From NCBI GenBank assembly GCA_030604735.1, contig JAUVVG010000004.1, positions 82,059-146,058 on the forward strand: a DNA stretch of 64,000 nt, in the 5' to 3' direction. The DNA comes from Azoarcus sp. GTDB lineage: Bacteria; Pseudomonadota; Gammaproteobacteria; Burkholderiales; Rhodocyclaceae. Shown in pieces: positions 42,001 through 51,033 of the stretch. Within the stretch, counting starts at the first letter, position 1. Each line of letters starts with the position of its first letter. The notes under the pieces are model-generated. The model saw nothing but the letters and a program-made list of their open reading frames with translations. It was not told where the DNA came from and did not search any database. The translations under genes were made by a program, and so were the position numbers.

Positions 42001-42959
42001 GGAGTTTCCGCTGGGATGGGGCGGGTGGCGGCGCGCTGCAGGCGCGGCTGGAACATCTGACCATGGGTGCGGAGACAAGCTCGGACGAACAAGCCGCGCA
42101 ACGTTTGGCCGAAGAGACGCCTTTGCGCAATCTGCCCGCGCTCGATGTCGTCGTCGATCGCTTTTCGCTGCGTGGCATGGACCTGGGACGCCTTGCGCTT
42201 GCCGCCAGAAACGAGGACGGGCTGTGGCGGCTGGATTCGCTGGAGTTGGCTTCGCAAAGTGGCCAGTTGACCGGGGCCGGCTGGTGGAGGCCGGGCAATC
42301 GGATGTGGACCGAGCTGAGCTTTTCGCTCGCCTCCGGCGATGTGGGGGCGTTGATGACTTCGCTCGGCTATCCGGCGGTGATCAGCGGCGGCAATGCCGA
42401 GATGAGCGGGCGCGCCGCCTGGGCTGGGGCGCCGGCGCAGATCCACCACCCGACACTCACCGGGGAGTTCGAGCTGCAGGCCAGGCAGGGGCAGTTTCGC
42501 AAACTCGAGCCGGGAGTGGGGCGCCTGCTGGGCATCCTCAGCCTGCAGGCTTTGCCGCGACGACTGACCCTGGATTTTCGCGATGTGTTCAGTGAAGGTT
42601 TCGCCTTCGATCTCATTTCCGGTAGCATTTCGATGGCTAGCGGGGTGATGAACACCGAGGATTTGCAGATCAGCGGTCCAGCCGCCAAGATCTGGGTGAG
42701 TGGTCGCGCCGATGTCGCGCGGGAGACACAGGACCTTCGTGTGATCGTCCAGCCCACCCTGACCGAATCGGTCGCCATCGGGGCCGCGGCCGGCTTGATC
42801 AACCCGGTCGCCGGGGTGGTCGCTTTTCTTGCGCAGCGAGTCCTCAGCGATCCGATCGAGCGCATGTTCGCGTTCAGTTACGCGATCACCGGCACCTGGA
42901 GTGATCCGGAAGTCGAGCGGATCTCCGGGGCGACGCCGGCAAGCCAACGTGAGCCCTGA
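39078..42959 (+). CDS. yhdP: YhdP family AsmA-like envelope protein (TIGR02099)
   Basis: A 1293-residue protein with one N-terminal membrane helix ('LAWVVFFSLGLLLLVVREVL') and a very long beta-rich periplasmic region. YhdP belongs to the AsmA-like/bridge-like proteins that move phospholipids to the outer membrane with TamB and YdbH. The C-terminal DUF3971/AsmA-like segment with 'FRKLEPGVGRLLGILSLQALPRRL' and 'DLRVIVQPTLTESVAIGAAAGLINP' split over 200 residues is typical, and the length is as expected. Followed by a nitrilase and tldD, the usual gammaproteobacterial neighbours. Confidence 0.95.
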   Translation: MTLPSQSRPDSDDDADIRLPARWARLARNLAWVVFFSLGLLLLVVREVLVPRVQEFQPQIVAAIERATGLAVEIETLSADWQGLRPRFHVGGLTVRDRAGSDAFRLERVDAVLSWRSVMSARMQFHRLVFHEPHLSIRRDEAGRLFIAGVEIASERGAAALPAWVLGHREVMVRNARVDWQDEQRAAPMLTLDDVNLRLTVLGARYRFAVRASAVGQTGGTLDLRGDLIAESPSELFSWNGQLYAALDGVDLGDWLAWVDLPLLERGRGSLRAWLDLVDGELTSALSELVLMDGRVQATTELPALSVAMLRGRIGYRPLSGGGVEMEASSLEMMLGDGMQVGPTELSLRLAPVADDMLANGRFSASRLDIDGLLRLSSQLPFPAELRSQLVAMAPGGRVSDVRLEWNRAAGSEPDWKLGARFEQLSLRPFGNVPGVSGLSGSVQGDHAKGRFQLDSRDVTVEMPRVFPEPTLSLASLFVEGGWQRRDKEWEVALDGLRFENPDAAGSGTGRYRTLSGGRGEIDIAVRLTRADATAVWRYLPFQVGAGARDWVRSALIAGSVPDARLRLRGDLNQFPYDQGEDGQFLVTVRVADASLRYADGWPLIDAINGEVRFEGPGMSIVADSGRILDVALSEVVADVPELGTPDGEVMTLTGKAAGETAEFLRFIAESPVRDYIGGFTDGLRAEGRGELDLQLVMPLETITRTAVKGEYRFSGNQLAIMDGLPPLNEARGRVLFTESTLSIPESSARALGEPLQLTAATGAQGGVRFKMAGRVSSRALRERYDLPALSHLSGSTGWQAEVDVREGRSAIRVDSTLEGVSSSLPAPLNKRSVEAWPLQVRIDLAQAGTHEHLRAHTADGRIDLDLSRRKQGTAWVLEQGGIGVFAPVRVADRGVMVSARLDHLDLDAWRAVLDPQGELDDKRGEGDPDGMLAAVDVQIGKLKAWGFDFSDFMLTATADSGAVQGRVASAEAQGSFRWDGAGGGALQARLEHLTMGAETSSDEQAAQRLAEETPLRNLPALDVVVDRFSLRGMDLGRLALAARNEDGLWRLDSLELASQSGQLTGAGWWRPGNRMWTELSFSLASGDVGALMTSLGYPAVISGGNAEMSGRAAWAGAPAQIHHPTLTGEFELQARQGQFRKLEPGVGRLLGILSLQALPRRLTLDFRDVFSEGFAFDLISGSISMASGVMNTEDLQISGPAAKIWVSGRADVARETQDLRVIVQPTLTESVAIGAAAGLINPVAGVVAFLAQRVLSDPIERMFAFSYAITGTWSDPEVERISGATPASQREP

Positions 42960-42987
42960 CCGCAATTCGACCTATGGAGCTTCAAAC

Positions 42988-43821
42988 TTGAACTCGTCCG
43001 CCACTGCCCCGATTTCACCCCACCGAATTGCCGCAATCCAGACGGTGTCCGGACCGGATGTCGCACAGAACCTGCGCGATGCCGCAGAGTTGATCGCGCA
43101 GGCCGCTGGCACGGGCGCGCAACTGATTGCGCTCCCCGAGTATTTTCCGCTGATCAGTGCCGACGAGCAGGCCAAGGTTGCGATTCGAGAAAAGGCGGGT
43201 GAAGGGTTGCTGCAGGACTTTCTGCGCGAGGCCGCGCTGCGCCATGGTGTCTGGCTGATCGGGGGGACGGTGCCACTGCTTGCCGACGCGGAAGACAAGG
43301 TTCGCAATACCACCCTGGTTTTCGATGGCCGGGGCGAATGTGTCGCGCGTTACGACAAGATTCATTTGTTCGGCTTTCAGAAGGGCGAGGAGCGCTACGA
43401 CGAGTCTGCGACGATAGAGGCGGGGCAGCAGGTGGTCGTTTTCGACTCGCCGGTCGGGCGGGTGGGGCTGTCGGTCTGTTACGATCTACGTTTTCCGGAA
43501 CTCTACCGTCGCATGGGCGAGGTTGACCTGATCCTTGTGCCCGCGGCCTTTACCTGGACGACCGGCAAGGCGCACTGGGAGATCCTGCTGAGGGCGCGCG
43601 CGATCGAGAATCAATGCTATGTGATGGCGCCGGCCCAGGGCGGTCGCCATCCGTCCGGTCGCGTGACCTGGGGACACACGATGATCATCGATCCTTGGGG
43701 CGAAGTCCTGGTCTGTCGGGAAGAGGGCGCGGGGGTAGTCGCAGCCGACTTGGACCCGGCCCGAATCCTCTCGGTACGGACCAGTCTGCCCGCCCTGAGA
43801 CATCGTTGTTTGGCCGACTGA
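42988..43821 (+). CDS. Nitrilase-superfamily carbon-nitrogen hydrolase (Nit family)
   Basis: A 277-residue Nit-type amidase. The catalytic triad is Glu51 ('ALPEYFPLI'), Lys124 ('RYDKIHLFGF') and Cys164 ('LSVCYDLRFPELY'). Members close to Nit1 hydrolyse deaminated glutathione; that specificity is inferred. No ATG is available near the family N-terminus, so TTG at 42988 is chosen: it has GGAG eight bases upstream and gives 'MNSSATAPISPHRIAAIQ'. It begins 28 bases after yhdP. Confidence 0.93.
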   Translation: MNSSATAPISPHRIAAIQTVSGPDVAQNLRDAAELIAQAAGTGAQLIALPEYFPLISADEQAKVAIREKAGEGLLQDFLREAALRHGVWLIGGTVPLLADAEDKVRNTTLVFDGRGECVARYDKIHLFGFQKGEERYDESATIEAGQQVVVFDSPVGRVGLSVCYDLRFPELYRRMGEVDLILVPAAFTWTTGKAHWEILLRARAIENQCYVMAPAQGGRHPSGRVTWGHTMIIDPWGEVLVCREEGAGVVAADLDPARILSVRTSLPALRHRCLAD

Positions 43822-44060
43822 CCGGTTGCCCCGGACCCATCGCAATCGTCGTGCCGTGTCCCGGTGAGGGCAATCGCCCCCCTTGCCGAATCTGGGGGCC
43901 GTTGTGACGTCATTCCCACCCCAAACCCTGTCCTGCGCTGGCGCAAACGTGGGGACGGAGTGAATCGGCGCGGCGGCATATAAGTTGAAGCGGCTGCTCC
44001 GGGCGCGATCGTTTGCGTCCGAACGCGGTCAGAACAGTCTGCATCTTGATTGGACAGAAA

Positions 44061-45512
44061 ATGAGCACAGCAAGCAGCCAAGCAATGGCACTGGCCGAAG
44101 GTCACCTACTCAAGCCTTACGGCTTGGGTGTCGAAGGCATCGATCAGGTGTTCGGAAAGCTGATGGCGCACAAGCTAGATTACGCCGATCTCTATTTCCA
44201 GTATCACCGCTCCGAGGCCTGGAGCCTCGAGGAAGGCATCGTCAAGTCCGGTAGTTTCAGCATCGAGCAAGGTGTCGGGGTACGCGCGATCAGTGGCGAG
44301 AAGACGGCCTTTGCCTATTCCGACGACATCTCGCTTCAGGCGCTGGGCGCAGCGGCCGAGGCCACCCGGGCGATCGCCAGCAATGGCGGCCATGGCCGAG
44401 CGGCTGCACTGACCCGTGGTGCAGGCATTCAGCCCTTGTACCGGGGCGATGATCCACTGGCCTCGCTGGACGATACGGCCAAGGTGACCTTGCTCGAGCG
44501 ACTCGAGGCGATGGCCAGGGCCGAAGATCCGCGGGTGTCGCAAGTGATGGCCCATATCGCGGGCTCCTGGGAGGTCGTGATGGTCGCGCGCAGTGATGGC
44601 CACATGGCGGCCGATGTCCGGCCTCTGGTGCGGGTGTCGGTGACCGTGATCATGGAGGAGAACGGACGCCGCGAGCAGGGTAATGCCGGCGGAGGCGGGC
44701 GTTTCGATTACGCCTGGTTCGACGATGAGCGCTTGCGCGAATACGCCCGGGCGGCGGTCCATCAGGCGCGGGTGAACCTGGACGCCGGCCCGGCCCCTGC
44801 GGGCACGATGACGGTCGTGCTGGGCTCGGGTTGGCCCGGCATTCTGTTGCATGAGGCCATTGGTCACGGTCTGGAGGGTGACTTCAACCGCAAGGGAAGC
44901 TCGGCGTTTTCGGGCCGGATCGGGCAGCAGGTCGCCGCCAAGGGCGTGACAGTGGTCGATGACGGCACGCTGCCCGATCGCCGGGGTTCGCTGAGTGTGG
45001 ACGACGAGGGCAATCCGACCGAGCGCACCGTTTTGATTGAGGACGGCATTCTGACCGGCTATATGCAGGATATTCTGAATGCGCGGTTGATGGGCGTCGT
45101 GCCCACCGGCAACGGGCGGCGCGAGTCCTATGCGCACCTGCCGATGCCGCGCATGACCAACACCTACATGCTCAATGGCGGCTACGATCCGGCCGAGATC
45201 ATCAAGTCGGTCAAGAAAGGTCTTTACGCGGTCAATTTCGGCGGCGGGCAGGTCGACATCACCTCCGGAAAATTCGTTTTCTCGACCTCCGAGGCTTATC
45301 TGATCGAGGATGGGAAGGTGACCCGACCGGTTAAGGGTGCGACTTTGATCGGCAACGGTCCGGACGCCTTGACCCGGGTGGCGATGATCGGCAACGACAT
45401 GGCGCTGGACCCTGGCGTCGGAACCTGTGGCAAGGACGGTCAGAGCGTGCCGGTCGGCGTGGGGCAGCCCACGCTGCGTATCGATGGCCTGACCGTCGGC
45501 GGGACCGCGTGA
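44061..45512 (+). CDS. tldD: Metalloprotease subunit TldD
   Basis: A 483-residue TldD with the zinc motif H264-E-A-I-G-H268 in '[18 protein letters not shown]'. It is the catalytic half of the TldD/TldE protease; its partner pmbA/tldE is at 3223-4563. Start at 44061 ('[10 protein letters not shown]') is chosen because upstream residues of the open frame have no homology; the ribosome binding site is weak. The end '[20 protein letters not shown]' is a family signature. Confidence 0.97.
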   Translation: MSTASSQAMALAEGHLLKPYGLGVEGIDQVFGKLMAHKLDYADLYFQYHRSEAWSLEEGIVKSGSFSIEQGVGVRAISGEKTAFAYSDDISLQALGAAAEATRAIASNGGHGRAAALTRGAGIQPLYRGDDPLASLDDTAKVTLLERLEAMARAEDPRVSQVMAHIAGSWEVVMVARSDGHMAADVRPLVRVSVTVIMEENGRREQGNAGGGGRFDYAWFDDERLREYARAAVHQARVNLDAGPAPAGTMTVVLGSGWPGILLHEAIGHGLEGDFNRKGSSAFSGRIGQQVAAKGVTVVDDGTLPDRRGSLSVDDEGNPTERTVLIEDGILTGYMQDILNARLMGVVPTGNGRRESYAHLPMPRMTNTYMLNGGYDPAEIIKSVKKGLYAVNFGGGQVDITSGKFVFSTSEAYLIEDGKVTRPVKGATLIGNGPDALTRVAMIGNDMALDPGVGTCGKDGQSVPVGVGQPTLRIDGLTVGGTA

Positions 45513-45766
45513 GCGGTATCGGGAATCTGTAAGAAGTTCTTTCTCCAGTAGGTGCGGACACGATCGGGAATTACACTGTCGTTCGTTTGTTCGGTCCGCA
45601 TCGCGCACCGTCGCCGGATACCGTAGCCGCCTCGCGCTCTCGCGCGGGCTTGCCTAGTTTTGCCGCCGGTGTGTGCTCCGGGATGCGAATGAATCGAGTC
45701 ACAATGTGAAATCGGGTGTGTCGCCAATCTTCGCGGTATGCCCACCGGACCTATCAAGGAGAGACC

Positions 45767-46396
45767 ATGTTCAACAAGCCCAACCTGTTCCCGAAAACCA
45801 ATGAGCCTCAGGCTGTCCGCGGGCGGGCACTTTCGAGCGGGCAGGCCGGCGGTTCTCCGTCCCTGCAGGGCGAGTCCCTTGGCAATGTCCGCGAGACATC
45901 GCCAGCCGCGACCGGTCCGTTTTCGTCGTCGGTCGGCAGCGTCACCACTTCACACAAAGTCGATGCCAACAAGGGTGAGAACGAGACGGTCAGCGAGAGC
46001 CGTCTGATCGTCGGGCCCGACGTCAAGCTCAAGGGGGCTGAAATCCTCGATTGCGACACCCTGGTCGTCGAGGGACGGGTCGAAGCGACCATGGATAGCC
46101 GGGTTCTGCGTATCGCCGAGCAAGGCTCCTTCGCCGGAACGGTCGGAATCGATGTGGCCGAGATTCACGGCGTGTTCGATGGAGAACTGACCGCGCGAAG
46201 CCAGCTGATCATCCATGCCACCGGCAAGGTCAGCGGCAAGATCCGTTATGGCAAGATCTTCATCGAGGAGGGTGGGCAGATCTCCGGTGACATCCGCGCC
46301 ATCGAAGCGGCCGCGCCGATTCCGCTGAAGAGCGTCAGTTCGAGCACGGCCGGAAACGATGCAGGGACCGCCCGGACGGCCGAAACGACAGAGTAA
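45767..46396 (+). CDS. Bactofilin (polymer-forming cytoskeletal protein)
   Basis: A 209-residue bactofilin. The DUF583 beta-helix core spans about 78-180 ('SRLIVGPDVKLKG', 'VEGRVEATMDSRVLRIAEQG', 'ATGKVSGKIRYGKIFIEEGG', 'QISGDIR'), flanked by a 70-residue disordered Ser/Gly-rich N-terminal tail and a short C-terminal tail. Bactofilins polymerise without nucleotide and position cell-wall or polysaccharide machinery. AAGGAG precedes the start. No M23 peptidase partner is adjacent; the only M23 gene here is 15 kb away. Confidence 0.92.
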   Translation: MFNKPNLFPKTNEPQAVRGRALSSGQAGGSPSLQGESLGNVRETSPAATGPFSSSVGSVTTSHKVDANKGENETVSESRLIVGPDVKLKGAEILDCDTLVVEGRVEATMDSRVLRIAEQGSFAGTVGIDVAEIHGVFDGELTARSQLIIHATGKVSGKIRYGKIFIEEGGQISGDIRAIEAAAPIPLKSVSSSTAGNDAGTARTAETTE

Positions 46397-46446
46397 GCCA
46401 CTGTATACCGGTCGGGTGGCGCTGTGCCTCCCCCGGCGATGGTCAT

Positions 46447-49400
46447 TCATCTCAGGGTGACCACCGGTATGCCCTTCAGTCCGCTCGCCGCAGACGACAG
46501 CAGCTTTTCCGGGACCGCGCCCGCGAGCCTGGGCACGAGCCCGAGCTGCTTGCACAGGGCGGACTCTGCCTGCAAGGCCTCGCTGATCGCGCGTAGCTTG
46601 ACATGGCCGAAACCGCGAATCCGCGCTGGAAGCTCGGTTAGTGCGACCAGGTCGGCGTGGTTGCCTGGTTCTAGCAGGGTGAGCGCGTGCTCGACCAGTT
46701 CTGCGTATGCATGTGCGAGCGCGCGTTCCATTTTTCGCTCAGGGTTGCGACCGAACAGATCGAAACGGGTCCCGCGCAGGCGTTTCCCTTTTGCGAGCCA
46801 CTTCATCGCTGTAAGCAGCCAGGCGCTGTATCGCACCTTGGTCGGTACGCCACCATTCTTGCCCTTCACTAGCAGCGGTGGCGCCATGTGGAACGACAAG
46901 GTCAGTTCGCCGTCGAAGGTTTCGGCGAGGGCCTGCTGGAATCGACCGTCGCTGAAAAGTCGTGCGACTTCGTATTCGTCCTTGTAGGCGAGCAACTTCG
47001 CGTAATTTTTCGCCACGGACGTCGTCAGGGGAAAGCCGCCCGGGTCGGGCAGGCCGGCTTCGGCCTCGCGCACTTTCTCTACCAGTGCTGTATAGCGGGC
47101 TGCATAGGCGGCATCCTGATAGTCGCCGAGGTGGGCGCTGCGGTGGGCGATGAGTTCGTCCAGCGTCATCTCTCGTGCTGCGGGTTCTTCGGCCAGCTCC
47201 AGTACCGTGTCCGGTTGTTCGGCCGCGAGGCGGCCCAGTTGAAAGGCCATCCGGTTCATGTCGACCGCGACCCCGTTGAGCGCTATCGCCCGTTCCAGTG
47301 CGGCCAGCGAAACCGGTACCCGACCTCGCTGCCAGGCAAAGCCGAGCAGCAGGATGTTGGCGCCAATCGAGTCGCCGAGCAGGCGCAGCGCGAGGTCATA
47401 GGCGTCCACGCTTTCCATCGCATCCCTGCCCGCGGCAAAGCGCAGCTTCTCTTCGAGGGCCTCGGCATGCAGGCTGGCGTTCGGATCGCGAATGAACTTG
47501 TCGGTCGGATTGCGGTGGCTGCTGGCGATGATGTGGGTTCTTCCGCGCCGGACCGTCTGCAGCGCGTCAGCGCTGGCGCCGACCACCAGGTCGCAGGCCA
47601 GCAGCAGGTCTGCCTGCTGGGTGTCTATGCGGACTTGATTCAACAGTTCCGGGCGGGGCGCCCAGCGGATGAAGGCCAGCACCGCGCCGCCTTTCTGGGC
47701 GAAGCCCATGAAGTCGAGCTGCGAGCTGACCATGCCATCCAGGTGGGCGGCCATGCTGACCAGCGCGCCAACCGTGACCACGCCGGTTCCACCGACGCCG
47801 GTGATCAACATGTCGTAAGGTGCGTTGTCCAGATGCACAAGCGGGTGCGGCAGGTGTTCGATCAGGTCCCGCAGCTTCTCCTCCGACAGCCGCGCGACGC
47901 GCTGCTTCAAACGGGCGCCCTCCACCGAAACGAAGCTCGGACAAAAGCCCTGCACGCAGGAGTAGTCCTTGTTGCAGGATGACTGTTCGATCTGTCGCTT
48001 TCGCCCCATCGGTGTTTCAAGCGGCAGCACCGACAGACAGTTGGACTGCTTGCCGCAGTCGCCACAGCCTTCACAGACCTCCGCATTGATAAAAATGCGC
48101 CGATCCGGGTCGGGATACTCTCCTTTCTTGCGCCGGCGGCGCTTCTCGGCCGCACAGGTCTGGTCATAGATCAGACAGGTCACCCCCTCGATCTCGCGCA
48201 ACTCCCGCTGCACCGCATCGAGTTCACTGCGATTGTGAAACGTGGTGGCGGGCGGAAAAAGGCTCTCCTGGCCACGATACTTGCCGGGCTCGTCACTGAC
48301 GATCGCCAGTTTGCGCACGCCTTCTGCCTCGACCTGGCGCGCGATCCGCTCGACGCCGATGACGCCGTCCACCGGTTGGCCACCGGTCATCGCGACCGCG
48401 TCGTTGTACAGGATCTTGTAGGTGATGTTGGCCTTGGCAGCGATGGCCTGCCGGATCGCGAGTGCGCCGGAATGGAAGTAAGTGCCATCGCCCAGGTTCT
48501 GAAAGACATGGGGTCGCTTCGTGAAGCGTCCGTGGGCGGCCCAGTCCACCCCCTCGCCGCCCATCTGGATCAGGCCAGTGGTGTCGCGCTCCATCCAGGA
48601 AGCCATGAAGTGACAGCCGATGCCGGCTTGCGCGATCGAGCCCTCGGGTACCCGGGTCGATGTGTTGTGTGGGCATCCCGAGCAGAAGTAAGGCAGTCGA
48701 CGCACCGAGTCACCGATGTTGGACAGCAGCTCCGGCGCGGTGAAGTCTCTCACCAGCGCACGACGGTCGAGTGCCGGCTTGTGCGTGGCGAGCCATTCGG
48801 CAAAGGCCGGCATGATGCGTGACGGGCGAAGCTCGCCGAGCGCGGACAGCATCGCTTTGCCTGCGGCATCGAACTTGCCGACGACCATCGGACGATCGCC
48901 CGCGGCGTTGTACAGCATGTCCTTGATCTGTTGCTCGACTACCGGCGCCTTTTCCTCGATGACCAGCACTTCGCGCAAGCCTCGCACGAAGGTATGGATG
49001 CGGGTGGGTTCGAGCGGGAACACCAAGCCGACCTTGTAGATCCGGATGCCGCTTCGTGCAAGTTGATCGGGGTTTAGCTCGAGCCGGCGCAGGACTTCCA
49101 TGAAGTCGTAGTGGGCCTTGCCGACCGTCACGATGCCGAGGTCGGCATTCTCTTCATCGCATATCCAGCGATCCACGCTGTTGACCCGAGCGAAGGCCCT
49201 GACCGCGTCGAGCTTTGCGGCCAGTCGTTGCTCGATGGTCAAGCTGGGCAGATCCGGCCAGCGGTAATGCAGCCCCCCGTCCGGCGTCATGAAGTCGGCT
49301 GGCGGATGAAACTCGGTCTCGACCTGGTCGAGATCGACGGTCATGCCGCTTTCGACGACTTCCGAGATCGCCTTGAATCCGACCCAGTTGCCCGAGAAGC

Positions 49401-50046
49401 GTGACAGCGCCCATCCGTAAAGCCCGAACGTCAGGTATTCGGAGACATTGCCAGGGTGCAGGACCGGCATGCTCCAAGCCCGCATCGCCAGGTCGCTCTG
49501 ATGCGGCATCGAGGACGACACGCAGCCGTGATCGTCGCCGGCAACCACCAGCACCCCGCCGTGGGGCGAGGCGCCGTAGGCATTGCCGTGCTTGAGCACA
49601 TCTCCGGCCCGATCCACGCCCGGCCCTTTGCCGTACCACATGGCGAAGGCCCCCGCCACCCTGCGATCCGGGTCGGTCTCGACCTGCTGGCTGCCGAGCA
49701 CGGCCGTACCGCCCAGCTCCTCGTTGATCGCGGGCAAAAACTCGATCCGGTTGTCGGCAAGCAGGGTACCCGCCCGCCACAAAGCCTGATCGAGACCGCC
49801 GAGCGGAGAGCCACGATAGCCGCTGATGAAACCGGCTGTATCGAGGCCGCGCCGGCGGTCGAGTGCCGCCTGCATCAGGGGCAGGCGGACCAGCGCCTGA
49901 ATGCCGGTCAGGAAGACCGTCCCGCGTTGGGCGCTCAGATTATCGGCCAAACGATAGCCCGGGCGGGCAAGGTCGGTCGGGAAGGTCATCGTTGCGGGCT
50001 GTCCTGGGTCGGCCAGGGCCGGGGCGCCTGTTGGTTCGGTGGGCAT
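46447..50046 (-). CDS. Indolepyruvate ferredoxin oxidoreductase, fused large enzyme
   Basis: A 1199-residue fused 2-oxoacid:acceptor oxidoreductase of the aerobic type. The N-terminal thiamine-diphosphate (pyrimidine) part begins after about residue 30, the central TPP-binding part includes 'YFCSGCPHNTSTRVPEGS' (about 452), a cysteine cluster 'CEGCGDCGKQSNC' (about 656) marks an Fe-S region, and the gamma domain starts at 'LITGVGGTGVVTVGAL' (about 744). It would convert aryl or branched 2-oxoacids to acyl-CoA. The start has a GGAGAG ribosome binding site. Confidence 0.93.
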   Translation of the reverse strand: MPTEPTGAPALADPGQPATMTFPTDLARPGYRLADNLSAQRGTVFLTGIQALVRLPLMQAALDRRRGLDTAGFISGYRGSPLGGLDQALWRAGTLLADNRIEFLPAINEELGGTAVLGSQQVETDPDRRVAGAFAMWYGKGPGVDRAGDVLKHGNAYGASPHGGVLVVAGDDHGCVSSSMPHQSDLAMRAWSMPVLHPGNVSEYLTFGLYGWALSRFSGNWVGFKAISEVVESGMTVDLDQVETEFHPPADFMTPDGGLHYRWPDLPSLTIEQRLAAKLDAVRAFARVNSVDRWICDEENADLGIVTVGKAHYDFMEVLRRLELNPDQLARSGIRIYKVGLVFPLEPTRIHTFVRGLREVLVIEEKAPVVEQQIKDMLYNAAGDRPMVVGKFDAAGKAMLSALGELRPSRIMPAFAEWLATHKPALDRRALVRDFTAPELLSNIGDSVRRLPYFCSGCPHNTSTRVPEGSIAQAGIGCHFMASWMERDTTGLIQMGGEGVDWAAHGRFTKRPHVFQNLGDGTYFHSGALAIRQAIAAKANITYKILYNDAVAMTGGQPVDGVIGVERIARQVEAEGVRKLAIVSDEPGKYRGQESLFPPATTFHNRSELDAVQRELREIEGVTCLIYDQTCAAEKRRRRKKGEYPDPDRRIFINAEVCEGCGDCGKQSNCLSVLPLETPMGRKRQIEQSSCNKDYSCVQGFCPSFVSVEGARLKQRVARLSEEKLRDLIEHLPHPLVHLDNAPYDMLITGVGGTGVVTVGALVSMAAHLDGMVSSQLDFMGFAQKGGAVLAFIRWAPRPELLNQVRIDTQQADLLLACDLVVGASADALQTVRRGRTHIIASSHRNPTDKFIRDPNASLHAEALEEKLRFAAGRDAMESVDAYDLALRLLGDSIGANILLLGFAWQRGRVPVSLAALERAIALNGVAVDMNRMAFQLGRLAAEQPDTVLELAEEPAAREMTLDELIAHRSAHLGDYQDAAYAARYTALVEKVREAEAGLPDPGGFPLTTSVAKNYAKLLAYKDEYEVARLFSDGRFQQALAETFDGELTLSFHMAPPLLVKGKNGGVPTKVRYSAWLLTAMKWLAKGKRLRGTRFDLFGRNPERKMERALAHAYAELVEHALTLLEPGNHADLVALTELPARIRGFGHVKLRAISEALQAESALCKQLGLVPRLAGAVPEKLLSSAASGLKGIPVVTLR

Positions 50047-50362
50047 GGTCTCTCTCCGGGTGGGGAGGTCGCTAACGCCTCCTCTTGGTCGTCGTCGCCA
50101 CTGCTTAGTGGTCGCGCCCGGACGGCTTGTTCCTGCTTATGTTGCTATATATAGGCGAAAAAAGGCGTGGCCGCTGCCTCGAAGCTGCGCATGCAGGTGG
50201 GTGGGGTGGTGCCGGGCCGTATGTCACCGACGATGGGAGCCCCCCGCCAGTGCGCCGGGATTACCCGTTCGGCTGTGGTGCCATTGTCCTGTTGCGATGG
50301 ATCGGCATAGCCTGACGACTCGATCTGAAGACCGCGTCGGGTGAAGAGGTCGTTTCGTCAGC
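50047..50362. other. Intergenic region upstream of the oxidoreductase
   Basis: A 316-base gap between the lytic transglycosylase stop and the oxidoreductase start. It should hold the oxidoreductase promoter on the minus strand; an AT island reading TATATATAG at about 50145-50155 is a candidate -10, without a matching -35. Short open frames here show no family likeness. Confidence 0.4.
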
Positions 50363-51016
50363 TCAGTTGGTCGTGCGCTCGGCGTCGTCGGAGGCGATGC
50401 GCACTGGCGCATAAGTCCAGTTCGAATCCAGTGCCGTCCGGACCAGGTTGGGATAGGTGGGGCGTCCCAGGCTGCCGTTGTAGCGACCGAGGGCGCGGAA
50501 AAGGTCACCCTTCTCGATGTCGAGATAGTGACGGAGGATGGTGCAGCCGTATCGAAGGTTGGTGCGCAGATGAAACAGGTTGTCGTCGGGTCGGCCGATC
50601 ACCTCGACCCAGAAAGGCATCACCTGCATGTAGCCGCGCGCGCCTGCGCTGGAGACCGCATACTTGCGGAAGGCGCTTTCGACCTGAATCACGCTGAGCA
50701 CCCACTGGGGGTCCAGGCCGGCACGGGTGGCTTCATAGTGGATCGTCAGCAACAGCTCCTCGCGATAGCGCGCGTCGGGAATCCAGCGGGTCAGGCGTTC
50801 CGACATCGTCGTCAGCCATTGCCGGGTCTCGGCGGACTGGGCGAACGCGGCCGCCGGTGCGCCACGGTCGCTGATCGCCGCATGCAGGCTGGCGCGCACG
50901 CTGGCCGACATCGGCTCGTATTGCTGCGGCCCGGCCAGCGCCACAGCCGACTGAAGCACCAGCGCGTAAAGCGCGGTCACTATGATCCGGCGCGGCGAGG
51001 CGGGCAAGGAGAGCAT
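50363..51016 (-). CDS. Lytic transglycosylase, SLT-domain periplasmic protein
   Basis: A 217-residue protein with a signal peptide (cleavage about A28|G29) and a C-terminal SLT (family 1 lytic transglycosylase) domain. The catalytic Glu113 is in 'VLSVIQVESAFRKYAVSSAG', followed by 'ARGYMQVMPFW' and 'RYNGSLGRPTYPNLV'. It cleaves murein glycan strands to anhydromuropeptides. It starts 17 bases after proS on the same strand, as in many gammaproteobacteria. Confidence 0.93.
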   Translation of the reverse strand: MLSLPASPRRIIVTALYALVLQSAVALAGPQQYEPMSASVRASLHAAISDRGAPAAAFAQSAETRQWLTTMSERLTRWIPDARYREELLLTIHYEATRAGLDPQWVLSVIQVESAFRKYAVSSAGARGYMQVMPFWVEVIGRPDDNLFHLRTNLRYGCTILRHYLDIEKGDLFRALGRYNGSLGRPTYPNLVRTALDSNWTYAPVRIASDDAERTTN

Positions 51017-51033
51017 GGTGGTCGGCCTTCCGC

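Noticed and set aside
40215..42965. A 916-codon open frame on the minus strand
   Set aside because: It is exactly antisense to yhdP; its translation is rich in Arg, Gln, His and Pro with no family motif, as expected for a GC-rich shadow frame.
50127..50315. 62-codon plus-strand frame in the oxidoreductase upstream gap
   Set aside because: No ribosome binding site or family likeness; Gly/Arg-rich composition of chance frames.
50047..50362. Possible riboswitch upstream of the oxidoreductase
   Set aside because: GC-rich complementary segments exist, but I cannot match any riboswitch consensus or a convincing fold.
50405..50430. A tRNA-like TpsiC sequence (GTTCGAATCC)
   Set aside because: It lies inside the lytic transglycosylase coding sequence and has no cloverleaf around it.
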